Below are positions 48,820-57,900 of a DNA stretch of 60,531 nt, in pieces. The DNA comes from a virus. The stretch is from the IMG/VR virus record IMGVR_UViG_3300044457_000011, positions 1 to 60,531 of that record; one strand, written 5' to 3'. The translations under genes and the position numbers were made by a program. Within the stretch, counting starts at the first letter, position 1; each line of letters opens with the position of its first letter. Below the pieces are notes generated by a model. It saw only the letters and a program-made list of their open reading frames with translations. It was not told the DNA's origin and ran no database searches.

Positions 48820-48920
48820 AGAACGTGTCGCCGAAATCTGCCTGCAGCGCGTAAACGCGCCGCGATTGTGTTTGCCAGCATATGGGCGTGGGATCCCCCA
48901 ACGCCGTAGGAGGCGACACG

Positions 48921-49763
48921 ATGAAAGTGGTTGACGTCCAAATAGGAAAGATTGACTTTAGCAATAGGTACCGCAAGGAGCTTGGCGACATCGCCGCGTT
49001 GGCCGAGAACATCAGGGAGTGCGGCCTGCTGCAGCCCATCGGCGTTGATCAGAATTTCAAACTGATTTGCGGAGAGCGGCGGGTGTTGGCCTTTATCCGG
49101 CTGAATCGGGAAACTATTCCCGCAGTCATTTTAAAGCTCGATTCCCTTATTGCCGGCGAGTACGCGGAGAACGAGTTTCGGAAGCAGTTCACGCCATCCG
49201 AGCGTGCTGCTATCGGCAAGGCGCTAGAAGCAGAACTTGGAAACCGCAAGGGCGCCAATCAGCATACCCGTAAAAACGGGGACCCTCACGGAGAGACCGT
49301 CGATATCGCCGCTAAGCGGGCCGGGTTTAAGAGCGCGGAAACTTTTAGGGCCGCCCAGAAGGTTACCGAGCGTGGATCCGAGGAATTGGTTGCTGCAATG
49401 GACGAAGGAAAGGTGTCTATTGCGGCGGCCGCCTCTATTGCCAGCCAGCCGAAGCCGGACCAGAATCGCATCATCGAGCTTCCCAAAGAGAAGCAGCGGG
49501 CGGCGATCAGTCTGATCCGAAAGTCGAAGGCCGACCGCGAGGCCAATGAGCGAAGAGCCCGGGATATCTATCTGTTCCGCGGCCTGTACAACGCGGTGAA
49601 GTTTATTGCTGAATTCAACGAAGGCACCAGAGAAACCTGGGATGGCCTATGGCGGGTCAGCGCATACGATTTCAGCGATCACTTGAACCGGGCACTGGAG
49701 TATTTGCCCAAGTTGAAGAAGGAGCACCCAAATGCCGCCAAACGGCCTTTACAAGTATCGTAA
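48921..49763 (+). CDS. second ParB-like protein
   Basis: 280 aa from ATG 48921 (AGGAGG at 8 nt). The N-terminal ParB domain has DIAALAENIRECGLLQPIGV and the nucleotide-site motif ICGERRVLAF, followed by HTH-like helices (FTPSERAAIGKALEAEL; SAETFRAAQKV). The ENAHRxDLxPxEEA block of the first ParB is replaced by ENEFRKQFTPSERA. It sits within the late-gene insertion without ParA. It is likely a DNA-binding regulator. Confidence 0.8.
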   Translation: MKVVDVQIGKIDFSNRYRKELGDIAALAENIRECGLLQPIGVDQNFKLICGERRVLAFIRLNRETIPAVILKLDSLIAGEYAENEFRKQFTPSERAAIGKALEAELGNRKGANQHTRKNGDPHGETVDIAAKRAGFKSAETFRAAQKVTERGSEELVAAMDEGKVSIAAAASIASQPKPDQNRIIELPKEKQRAAISLIRKSKADREANERRARDIYLFRGLYNAVKFIAEFNEGTRETWDGLWRVSAYDFSDHLNRALEYLPKLKKEHPNAAKRPLQVS

Positions 49764-50289
49764 GGAGTTTAACGATGCCATGCGTACTTCGATCAGCGCC
49801 TGTGCATTAAAGACTGGGAAACACGATGTAACCACCATCGTGGAATACATTGTGAAGCAGTATGCCGCCTTGATCAAACCACTAATTGACCATTTCGTGG
49901 CGGCACATATTGGAGAGCTCGTTCGGTCGGAATTACGCCGCTGCACCGTTTCGCTCGATGTCGCGCAGCAGGAAGCGCTTCAGGAGGCGCTCCAACTAAG
50001 ATTGGCCTTCTACGACATGGATGAGTTCCGTGCAGTCGACCGTGCCATTTTTGTCCTGGACGAAAACAACAAGAGAGAGCGTGTGGACTATCACCGATCC
50101 ACTGAGGCGCAGCGGAACTCCAGCATTACGATCAAGTCGGTGCAGATCGACGCGGACCAAGCCAAGCTGGATAGAGATCGGGCGGCGAACGCATGGCTTC
50201 ACGTTTTGGTCGAAAAGTATGGAGATTTAGCCGCCGAGGAGTTGGTGCGGTTATGGCTCCTAGAAAAACAGAGCGCAAGGGTGAATTAG
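49732..50289 (+). CDS. hypothetical helical protein after ParB
   Basis: 185 aa, overlapping the ParB end by 32 bp. It is largely alpha-helical (TIVEYIVKQYAALIKPLIDH; EALQEALQLRLAFYDMDEFR) with charged C-terminal helices. It is possibly a partner of the ParB-like protein given the coupling. No family is recognised. Confidence 0.6.
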   Translation: MPPNGLYKYRKEFNDAMRTSISACALKTGKHDVTTIVEYIVKQYAALIKPLIDHFVAAHIGELVRSELRRCTVSLDVAQQEALQEALQLRLAFYDMDEFRAVDRAIFVLDENNKRERVDYHRSTEAQRNSSITIKSVQIDADQAKLDRDRAANAWLHVLVEKYGDLAAEELVRLWLLEKQSARVN

Positions 50290-50337
50290 GTACGACGCGT
50301 CGGAACGCGCCCGCCTACAATTCGCCACAATAACCGC

Positions 50338-50631
50338 ATGCCACTTACATTAGAAGAATCCGCCGCCCTGATGAACGACCAGACGATGAAGGGCAAAGCT
50401 AAAGTTGCAATGTTGCGCTATTGCGACACGATCCTCATCGAAGCTGATAGCACTTTGGGGCACACCAGCCGCGTTAGGTGGGCGCAGCAGGCAATGCAGC
50501 AGCCGGAAATCTGGGTCAACCAGCTTTATCCGAATGTGATCATGGACCCGGCGATCCAGGAAGCTGGCGCCGCCGCCACCGACCAGCAAATCCAGGCCGC
50601 GACGGAAGCGGTCATAAATAAGACGGTTTGA
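50338..50631 (+). CDS. small hypothetical phage protein
   Basis: 97 aa, beginning MPLTLEESAALMNDQTMKGK. It is helical, with a TSRVRWAQQAMQQPEIWVNQ middle. This type of short protein occurs next to tail-connector genes in other phages. TACAAT lies 16 nt before the ATG, and no Shine-Dalgarno is visible. Function unknown. Confidence 0.6.
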   Translation: MPLTLEESAALMNDQTMKGKAKVAMLRYCDTILIEADSTLGHTSRVRWAQQAMQQPEIWVNQLYPNVIMDPAIQEAGAAATDQQIQAATEAVINKTV

Positions 50632-50817
50632 CCCGTTTCAACCCAGCGTTTATGAGGGTTGCCGCTAAAACGCCAGCCCTCGCGTTCCGGTTGAATGGAA
50701 GGGTCCGGCCGTCCGATCTGTTGTGTTTCCTGCGGATCGCGGTTTGGTTGTCTCGGGGGAGACGCCAGCTAGTTTGGCTCAGCCAGCCAGCGGCCGGACA
50801 CCGACGAAGGAGCCTGC

Positions 50818-51510
50818 ATGCTGTCCCTGATCACACCAACCGGCGGCCGCCCGAACGCGTTCCGTCTGCTCGAGGGCTACATCGCCGCCCAGAGCTACCG
50901 CGGCATGGTGGAGTGGATCGTGGTCGATGACGGGCCGAAGCCGACGACTTGTTGTCAGGGCCAGACCGTAATCCGCCGGCAGCCGTACTGGACACCGCAG
51001 CACGGCCCGTCGCTGGTGGCGAATCTGACGGCCGGTTTGCGGGAAGCCCGCGGCGAGAAGATCTTATTTATCGAGGACGACGAGTGTTACTTGCCTTTCT
51101 ACCTGGCGCGGATGGAGGAGGCGCTCGACCGGCACGCTCTGGTGGGCCAGGCGCCGGCCCGGTACTACAACGTGAAGACCCGGAGCTATAGGGTGATCTC
51201 AAACGCCACGCACGCCAGCTTGGCTCAGACCGCCATGCGGCGGGAGTTGGTGCAGCCGTTCCTCGATATCCTCGCCGCGCAGCCGTCGCCGTTTGTGGAC
51301 CTTCCCTTGTGGCGCAGCTACGGGTCGGCCGGGCTGTCGTTCAGTTGCGCCGATGTCGTCTCTATCAAGGGGATGCCGGGACGGCCCGGTATCGGCGCCG
51401 GACACCGGGCCGGTGGCGTGTCATGGATCGGCGATCCGGATTGCGTCACGCTGCGGTCCTGGATTGGCGATCGCTACTTGTCCTATCTCCCGTACTGCCA
51501 GCACGCGTGA
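50818..51510 (+). CDS. family 2-like glycosyltransferase
   Basis: 230 aa with GAAGGAG before ATG 50818. SLITPTGGRPNAFRLLEGYI, WIVVDDGPKPT and LFIEDDECYLPFYL (metal-binding acidic cluster) define a GT-A fold; the C-terminal half is shorter than usual. It stands apart from the other glycosyltransferases, directly before the head-tail connector genes. Substrate unknown. Confidence 0.8.
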   Translation: MLSLITPTGGRPNAFRLLEGYIAAQSYRGMVEWIVVDDGPKPTTCCQGQTVIRRQPYWTPQHGPSLVANLTAGLREARGEKILFIEDDECYLPFYLARMEEALDRHALVGQAPARYYNVKTRSYRVISNATHASLAQTAMRRELVQPFLDILAAQPSPFVDLPLWRSYGSAGLSFSCADVVSIKGMPGRPGIGAGHRAGGVSWIGDPDCVTLRSWIGDRYLSYLPYCQHA

Positions 51511-51563
51511 TCACCTTTCCGTTTTGGGTCCGCAGCGCGGGACGGCGGCCGCGTGCCCGGTGC

Positions 51564-51569
51564 TAACCT
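51564..51569 (+). promoter_or_regulatory. -10 box before the head-tail connector operon
   Basis: TAACCT, 7 nt before GTG 51577; it starts the tail operon. Confidence 0.45.
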
Positions 51570-51576
51570 CGCGGTT

Positions 51577-51912
51577 GTGAGAGAGTTCGAAAGTCCCGAC
51601 CCGGCATGCCTCGACCAGTACGGGGAGCCCGTGGTGTTCACGCCGGCCGACGGTGGAGGGCCATATGAAGTCACGATGATCGTTTCGTCCTCCGGTCCCT
51701 ACGCCGACGTACAACCGGCGCCCATCCTGGTGTTGTTCGGCACGTTGGAACTCTCCGGGTTTATCGCTGCCGGCGCTCCTCTCCCGCTCCGCGGGGACTT
51801 CTTTCACGTCGACAACATTCTCTATGAGTGCTACCTCGTGAAGCAGGACCGAGCGGGTGGCACGCCGGGTACCAACGGCACCTGGTGCTATCTGACGCAG
51901 GGTGGTGGGTAA
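51577..51912 (+). CDS. head-tail connector (FII-like)
   Basis: 111 aa from GTG 51577, beginning MREFESPDPACLDQYGEPVV. It is a beta-rich small protein of the size of lambda FII (117 aa) at the expected position, with a DNILYECYLVKQDRAG strand pair near the end. It would form the ring joining portal/gpW to tail. Assignment is mainly by gene order. Its stop overlaps the next start (TAATG). Confidence 0.6.
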   Translation: MREFESPDPACLDQYGEPVVFTPADGGGPYEVTMIVSSSGPYADVQPAPILVLFGTLELSGFIAAGAPLPLRGDFFHVDNILYECYLVKQDRAGGTPGTNGTWCYLTQGGG

Positions 51913-52373
51913 TGGCGGTCACGGTTGTCGATCCGTACGAGTTGCTGTCCCTCTATCAGGCGACCTTGATGGGGGTTCCCGAGGTTGTGGCGCTGGTGGA
52001 CGGCGTGCCCGGAAACATAAAGCTGCTCGACCGCGAGAGCGACTTATCCGGCGAGATCGAGAATCTTCGGCCGCCGGCCATTTTGATCTATTGGGACGGC
52101 ATCACACCGTCTCGCTTTCCGAGCCGATTCAAATACGGAGTCGGCATCATCCTGCGGGTCAAACAGGCGGCCCGCATGTTTCAGGCGTTGTGCCAAGGCA
52201 GCTCAACTTACACAGGGAGCGATGGCCTGCCGATGCTTGTCTCTACTATCCACCCGCGCTTTGACCCGATGGAGATGCCATCGGTCGAGCGGCTGCAAAT
52301 CGCTTTGAGCGATCGCCGTTCCTTTGAGTGCATGGTCATGAAATCAGGATTTCTCGACCGTGGGTCCAACTAA
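51912..52373 (+). CDS. tail terminator/minor tail protein (gpZ/gpU-like)
   Basis: 153 aa from ATG 51912 (TAATG overlap). It is an alpha/beta protein starting MAVTVVDPYELLSLYQATLM with a later ILRVKQAARMFQALCQ helix. Position between connector and major tail protein matches Z and U of lambda; the sequence alone does not decide. It is followed 18 bp later by the tail tube gene. Confidence 0.6.
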   Translation: MAVTVVDPYELLSLYQATLMGVPEVVALVDGVPGNIKLLDRESDLSGEIENLRPPAILIYWDGITPSRFPSRFKYGVGIILRVKQAARMFQALCQGSSTYTGSDGLPMLVSTIHPRFDPMEMPSVERLQIALSDRRSFECMVMKSGFLDRGSN

Positions 52374-52391
52374 CACTCAAAAGGAGCCTAC

Positions 52392-53456
52392 ATGCCGGCA
52401 CGCGATATAGAGCTAGTCGTAGCCACTTCATTTCGAAAGCAACCGGGGACCGGCTTGGAAACCACCACGGCAGCGCAACTCCAGACGCCGTTGGCCGCCG
52501 GGTTCTGGGTGCCTAACATCACCGCTTTCAACGTTCCCATTCCGACCCTCAATTTCGAGGACGATAGCGAATTCTACGGGAAGGGCTTCGAATGGGTTTC
52601 GCAGCTGTTCCCGACCTCAGCCGACTCGGCGTGGGAATGGCCGAGCTTCCTGACCTCCCAGAACTTTGCCCAGGCGATTGTGTTTGCGCTCGGCAAGTAC
52701 ACCGAGACGCCGGCGTCCGGGGCCGTCACCTATGTGGCCACGCCGATGGATGCGCCGGTCAACGGCGTCAATCTTCCGGCGATGACCGTGCTGGCCGGGA
52801 TCCGGCAAGGGACCGCGGGTAAGATTCTGGACGTCCAGGTTCCCGGCCTCTGTTCAAACGGGTTCACCCTCAATGTGCAGCGCGGCCCGGGCCTGCAAAA
52901 CACGAACCTGACGCAGCGGTATATCGGGTGCGGAAAGTTTGTCGATTCGGCCGGGGTTACCTACCCGCCCAAAACCCAGGAGAATCGCTTGGGCGCCGGC
53001 CTGTCGACCGCCATCCGCATCAACGGCGTCGACTACCTGGCAAACGCCCGTTTCGTAGATTTGAACTACGAGTACAACAACAACATCACCGGCGACAACG
53101 GTTTCTATCCGGGATCCGGCTCCCAAAACGGATTCGATATCCGCGGCCGGATGCGCTACGGCAAGCGGACGCAGACCTTGTCCTGGCAGGTGGAGTTGGA
53201 GAAGGACTCCATCGAACTCCAAAACCTCTTAAACGGGGTGGAGGGTCCGGCCGAGTTGGAAATCACCGGCGGCGCGATCGGGTCCGAGTTTCACAAGGCG
53301 CAGATCGAATGGCCGCGGACGCGGCACAAGGGTTGGTCGATGACTTCGGTCGACGGTTTCGTGACGGCGCAGGTCGAAACCGCGATCATGAACTCCGAGA
53401 CCAGCGGTTCGGTAACAGCGACGGCGGTCACCGACCTCGCCGGAATCGGAAGTTAG
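52392..53456 (+). CDS. major tail tube protein
   Basis: 354 aa with AAGGAG upstream. It is rich in Gly/Thr/Asn and beta-strands (FVDLNYEYNNNITGDNGFYP, RMRYGKRTQTLSWQVELEKD) with an Ig-like Thr/Ser-rich C-terminus (SGSVTATAVTDLAG). Size, composition and place before the tail chaperone gene identify it as the tube subunit (gpV-like). It is followed by a hairpin that may set its high expression. Confidence 0.8.
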   Translation: MPARDIELVVATSFRKQPGTGLETTTAAQLQTPLAAGFWVPNITAFNVPIPTLNFEDDSEFYGKGFEWVSQLFPTSADSAWEWPSFLTSQNFAQAIVFALGKYTETPASGAVTYVATPMDAPVNGVNLPAMTVLAGIRQGTAGKILDVQVPGLCSNGFTLNVQRGPGLQNTNLTQRYIGCGKFVDSAGVTYPPKTQENRLGAGLSTAIRINGVDYLANARFVDLNYEYNNNITGDNGFYPGSGSQNGFDIRGRMRYGKRTQTLSWQVELEKDSIELQNLLNGVEGPAELEITGGAIGSEFHKAQIEWPRTRHKGWSMTSVDGFVTAQVETAIMNSETSGSVTATAVTDLAGIGS

Positions 53457-53482
53457 AAAACGCCGTCTGGCACGGCGAACCA

Positions 53483-53525
53483 ACGCGCCCGGTCTTGTTA
53501 GCATGGCCGGGCGCGTACTTATTTC
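53483..53525 (+). terminator. hairpin after the major tail gene
   Basis: ACGCGCCCGG and CCGGGCGCGT form a perfect 10-bp stem (53483-53492 with 53507-53516) around a 14-nt loop, followed by ACTTATTT. It is probably a partial terminator or mRNA stabiliser lowering expression of the chaperone genes. Confidence 0.65.
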
Positions 53526-53542
53526 CCCCACTAGGAGTTGCG

Positions 53543-54118
53543 ATGAACCTGCAGGAACCGTTTTGCATTGAGATTGTCGGCCCGGCGGGCACGGCCACAT
53601 ATCGTCTGCCGTACCCCGATGAGGCGTTTTGGTTGGAGCGGGCCAAACGGCAGCGCCTGGAAAGGACCAGCAAAGCGCAACAGGTGCGTTTCAAGGTGAC
53701 TCCATGCCGGGAGTTCGACTATAACCAGGTGCTCAACACGGCCACCGAGAAGCCCGAGGAGTTTGATGAATACGACGCCGAGTTTGTGATTGCCCGGTTG
53801 GCGAATTGCGATATTGTGTCGCACGAGCAGACCACCCCTTCCACCCATAAATTCGAGTTAAGGGGATTCAACGGCGAGGAGTTGGCCGTTGTTCTCGCCT
53901 ATCCTTCGCGGCGCCAGGTGGTGACTTACCGGGAGGCCACCAGCGACTCCTACAGCACCAAGGGCGGCGGCACGACGATCCTGAGCTTGAAGCCGTGCGT
54001 CACGCTGTTCCAGGTGTTGTTGAAGGACACCGTGGGCTATGAGGGCGGGCAGGTGCCGGTCCCGCACATGGACACCTACATTCAGCAGTTGCTGGACATC
54101 GTAGACCCAAACGGGTAG
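53543..54118 (+). CDS. tail assembly chaperone G
   Basis: 191 aa from ATG 53543 with TAGGAG upstream. It lies between tube and tape measure genes, is helical/acidic, and ends in a frame that carries a canonical slippery heptamer seven codons' length before the next frame opens. In lambda, G and the frameshifted GT chaperone the tape measure protein. The sequence itself (FDYNQVLNTATEKPEEFDEY) is of the right type but not diagnostic; the frameshift signal is the main evidence. Confidence 0.8.
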   Translation: MNLQEPFCIEIVGPAGTATYRLPYPDEAFWLERAKRQRLERTSKAQQVRFKVTPCREFDYNQVLNTATEKPEEFDEYDAEFVIARLANCDIVSHEQTTPSTHKFELRGFNGEELAVVLAYPSRRQVVTYREATSDSYSTKGGGTTILSLKPCVTLFQVLLKDTVGYEGGQVPVPHMDTYIQQLLDIVDPNG

Positions 54119-54136
54119 AGCCCGGCGATCCGGGCT
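54106..54136 (+). promoter_or_regulatory. programmed -1 frameshift signal (slippery heptamer plus hairpin)
   Basis: C CCA AAC at 54106-54112 is in the right phase of gene G for X XXY YYZ slippage. It is followed by GGG and the TAG stop. After a 6-nt spacer, AGCCCGG-CGAT-CCGGGCT (54119-54136) forms a perfect 7-bp hairpin. Both parts fit known stimulators of -1 slippage. Confidence 0.85.
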
Positions 54137-54141
54137 ATATC

Positions 54142-54399
54142 TTGGTGGAGCAACTCCGGGACCTCGGTCTGAACGGCGAGGTCCTGAATCCGACTCCCGA
54201 GATCGAGTTGCTGATCGAGTTGGAGACCGAACTGGAGCTCGGCTTGACCATTACGCGGGACGACATCTCCGAGCGGCAGTTTCAGGCGTTGATTATGGTG
54301 CGCCGGTTCCGGAGGGAGCGCGACCAGTCGCAAGCCAAAGCCCGGCAGGCTGAGGCGTTCCACCAGGCGGCCGCGGCCCGCTCCCGCAGCGCGATTTAG
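54142..54399 (+). CDS. T extension of the tail assembly chaperone (expressed as G-T fusion)
   Basis: This frame is -1 relative to gene G and is open back through the slippery site, so the real product is the fusion 53543-54112 continuing from 54112 to 54399: 190 residues of G plus 95 of T (285 aa). The T part is helical and highly acidic, then basic (LLIELETELELGLTI; MVRRFRRERDQSQAKARQAE). No independent ribosome site precedes TTG 54142. The ratio of G to GT sets tail assembly in lambda. Confidence 0.8.
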   Translation: MVEQLRDLGLNGEVLNPTPEIELLIELETELELGLTITRDDISERQFQALIMVRRFRRERDQSQAKARQAEAFHQAAAARSRSAI

Positions 54400-54402
54400 G
54401 CG

Positions 54403-54436
54403 ATCGGGACTCTCGGGACAATCGCGGCTTATGTCT
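54403..54436 (-). repeat. dispersed palindromic repeat, copy R9 (tandem pair, first)
   Basis: On the minus strand: AGACATAAGCCGCG, ATTGTCCCGAGAGTCCCGAT. The arms changed in concert (ATTGTCC with GACAT). It lies 4 bp after the T stop. Confidence 0.8.
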
Positions 54437-54447
54437 CGAAACGGGGA

Positions 54448-54482
54448 ATCGGGACTCTCGGGACAATCGCGGCTTATGTCCC
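54448..54482 (-). repeat. dispersed palindromic repeat, copy R10 (tandem pair, second)
   Basis: On the minus strand: GGGACATAAGCCGCG, ATTGTCCCGAGAGTCCCGATT. It is nearly identical to R9 and offset by 45 bp, indicating a local duplication. It lies upstream of the gene at 54500. Confidence 0.85.
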
Positions 54483-54499
54483 GACTTCATAATTCTCTT

Positions 54500-54949
54500 A
54501 TGGCGAAACCGTTCGAGACGAAGCACCAACGCGTCCGCTTCCGGACCGATGGATGGACGCCGCAGGAGATGGCGGAAGCTGCCAATGGCTTTATCAAGAA
54601 CGGGTTGCTTCCACGTCTGGCGGCGGGCTTAACTACCTCGGACATGCCGGCGCCGCCGCTCAAACCGGAGTATGCCAAGCGGAAGGTGCGGAACTTTCGC
54701 GCGAAGCCGATCCGCGATTTGAACCGGACGGGGAGGACCATCGGTTCGATCAAGGTCCTTTCGGCCGGCGCCAATATCGCCAAGATCGGTGCGACCGATG
54801 CGCTGACCAACGCCCGGATTCATATCAACGCACGAATCGTCCGCCAGTTCGGTGTGTCGCCGAACGACCAGAACGTCATCGGGGAGGAGTTCGGGAAGCT
54901 CCCAAGTCCAATCAAGATCGTGAAGACGACCAGCGGTAAGAAGGAGTAA
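54500..54949 (+). CDS. minor tail / virion morphogenesis protein (gp10-like)
   Basis: 149 aa from ATG 54500; the longer frame from 54431 reads through repeat R10 and is unlikely. It is basic with a central RDLNRTGRTIGSIKVLSAGA segment reminiscent of HK97 gp10/virion morphogenesis proteins. There is no Shine-Dalgarno; CATAAT lies 6 nt upstream. It ends 4 bp before the tape measure gene. The assignment is tentative. Confidence 0.55.
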   Translation: MAKPFETKHQRVRFRTDGWTPQEMAEAANGFIKNGLLPRLAAGLTTSDMPAPPLKPEYAKRKVRNFRAKPIRDLNRTGRTIGSIKVLSAGANIAKIGATDALTNARIHINARIVRQFGVSPNDQNVIGEEFGKLPSPIKIVKTTSGKKE

Positions 54950-54953
54950 CTCC

Positions 54954-57900
54954 ATGCCCGAACAAAAAGAAATCATCAGCCTGGAGGCCGTGGACAAGAC
55001 TGGCCCGGCCACTAAGAGCGCGAACAAAAACATCGGGTCGGTGGAGAAGGCTGCGGATGACGCCAGCGAGGCAATCACCGGAACGACCGCGGCCGCTACA
55101 AGAAAGGCGGTGGCGGTCACCGATGCCGGGCTCACGTCGATCAAGCGGCTAGTGGAGAAGGCCGAGCGGGACGCCGAGCGAGTGACCATGACGAAGGTCG
55201 AGCAATTGCAGGCGCACAAAGCCCGGCAACTCGCCTTAGTCAGCCAGGATGACACCAAGTCGTCTAATCGCATCGCGGCCGCCTACGACAAGATAATCAC
55301 CCAGGCCAAGGCAGCCGAAGAGGCGACCCGCAATGCCGCCGCCGCCAGCCAGGTGAGCCAGGTCAAGGCGACCGGGGCCGCCACCGCGATCAACGCCCAA
55401 GCGGCGGCTTACGACAAGGCGGCCGTCGCAGCGCAACGTCTGGCCGTGGCCCAGGATGCCGGCGCCGGTGGCATGGAGCGCTTTCTGCGAACGGCGAAGT
55501 CGTTCCAGAACATCACGTCGTCATTGGGTCAGTCGCTTACGGTCGGTCTAACGTTGCCGATCGGACTCGCCGCCAAGGCGACCATCGGAGTCGCCGAGCG
55601 TCTAGACCAGATCGATAAGTCGATCACGACGATCCTCGGTTCCCAGGCGCTATCTGGCCTCGTGCAGAAGGAGTTGCGGGACGCCAGCGCCGCGCCTGGT
55701 CTGACCTTCGAAGGCGCCGCGCAGGGTTTCCGCCGGATCGTCTCCGCCAGGCGGGACATTAAGCTGGCAACCGAAGCGGTGAAGGAGTTCGGTAACGCAT
55801 TGGCTTTAGCCGGCGGAACAGAAGAGGACCTGCAGGGCGTCAGTTTGGCGCTCACCCAGATTCTTTCCAAGGCCAAAGTATCGGCCGAGGAAGTGAATCA
55901 GCTGGCGGAACGCATCCCAGCAACAAGGCGGATGATCCAGGGGGCGTTCGGAACTTCAGACAGCGAGGCGATCGCCAAGAGGGGCATTACACCGGATGCG
56001 TTCGTTCGCGGGATCGTAGAACAGGCCAAGCTGCTGCCGCGGGCGCCTGAGTCGATGACGAGCCAGTTGAAGAACGTGCGCGAGGACTTCCGGGCGGCCA
56101 TGGGCCTCATTGGAAAGGATGTCGCCGCCGTACTTCTGCCGCTGCTTAAGAGCGCGACGGCCGCGCTCCGTTCGTTTGTCGATGGTTTTGCCCAGTTACC
56201 AACGTCCATTCGCCAGTTCGCCGTGGTGTCGGCGCTCCTGGCCGCGACCCTCGGTCCGTTGCTAGTGACCTTGAGCGGCATTGCCCGGGTGGCCTCAACC
56301 GTGGCGCAGGTAATGGTCGTATTGCAGGCATCCCACGCCCGGGCCACGACGGCCGCGGTGGCGAACACGGCCGCGGTGACGGCCGAGGCGCGGGCCTACG
56401 ACGCATTAGCTGTCTCCGCCGGGCGGGCGTCGGCGGTTCAGGGCGGCGGCACCAGCACAGCGCTTGCTCGAAGCGGCATCGCGTTCACCGGCGGTACGGC
56501 TGAACTAACCACTATGGTCTCCGCCACCCGCACCGCGACGGTTGCTGTCGAGGCCTATTCCGGGTCCGTCGCCGCCGCCACCGCCGCCGGCGCCTATTTC
56601 CTCACCATTCCCTTGGTCGGTTATCTGCAGGGCGTGGGCCGGGCGTTCGGTGATCTCATGCAGTCGACACACTCGGCGATCGTCTTCAACGAGAATCTTG
56701 GCACCACGTTCGATGCGACCGGGAAGCAGGTTGAGAAGTTCGGCGATCGGGTGAATAAGATCAGCGGGACGCAGGAAGGCGGTTTAGTAAAGATCTTGAT
56801 GGCTGCGGCGCGGGAGGCACGCGACCTCGCCACCGCTCTGGCAAAAGATTTGTTCGAACCGCAGCGCGTGGGGATGAAGGCATGGGCGGACCTGATCGGC
56901 CCGACCTTCGATTCGCTATCGGAGCGTTATAACGACTTTGTCGACAGGGTGTCCAAATCGCAATTCGCGAAGGATTGGTTGCTGCCGTTACAGGAACTTA
57001 TCGACGCGGGTAAGCGCCGGCTGACCGTTGAAAAACTGGGCGAGGACGCGATGAAGGCGGCCCAGACGTTGAGCGCCAAGGGCGACCGGGAACAGGCCGA
57101 GCGGGCCGGCGCACTGAAAAAGCGCGGGGAAGAAGACACCAAACGGTTGGAGGAGGACGCCAAGATTGCCGCCCGGCGGGCCGAGTTGACTCGCGACTTG
57201 CGCTTGGAACTCACCAAGTCCACCACCGAAGCCGAACGCGCCGGCAAAGAAATCTCGGAGGTGCAGCGCGTTGCCGCCGATCGCGCCCAGGAGCGGGTGA
57301 ACATGATCGAGCGCGAGGGCGCCGCCGTCGGTCACCTCCAGAAGAAGTTGTTCGACATGGCGACCACCCAGAAGATCCTGGAAGCCGACCGGAAGAATTC
57401 GCAGGCCCGGATGGCCGAGGCCACCAAGTTCCGGGATGCCGCGATGGAGAAGGAGTTGACCGGCCTGGCGAAGATCGCCGAACAGCGCCGGCAGGCCGTG
57501 GCCGCGCTCGGCACGGACCTATCGTCTGCCGACCGGACCAAGGCGATGGGAGTGATTGATGCGGGGACCGCCGCGCTCACCACCAAGTACATGGACCAAC
57601 TGCTCAAAGAGTCGACGGACTTCTTTAACCAGTCGGTCAAGATCGCCGGCGAGGGTTACGACAAGCTCGAGGAGCAGCGTCGGGAGTGGCTCGAAAAGGT
57701 GAAGGCGTCGCCGGATGCGGTCAAGCAGGTGACCTTGGCGATCGCCGCACTGGAGAACAAGCTCACTCGCGACCTCGAGCGCGAGTATGCCGCCCGGGAA
57801 GCGGCGCGTGGGCTACGCGGTTTGGACGCGCAGCGCGACTCCTACTTGCGCCAGCTCGAACTGCAGCACGCCCGGGAGATGGAGATCGAGACCTCGTACG

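Noticed and set aside
50628-50930. A rightward 100-codon frame before the last glycosyltransferase
   Set aside because: It overlaps the start of a well-supported glycosyltransferase by over 100 bp, is Arg/Pro-rich and has no motif; only an ATGA overlap with the previous gene favours it.
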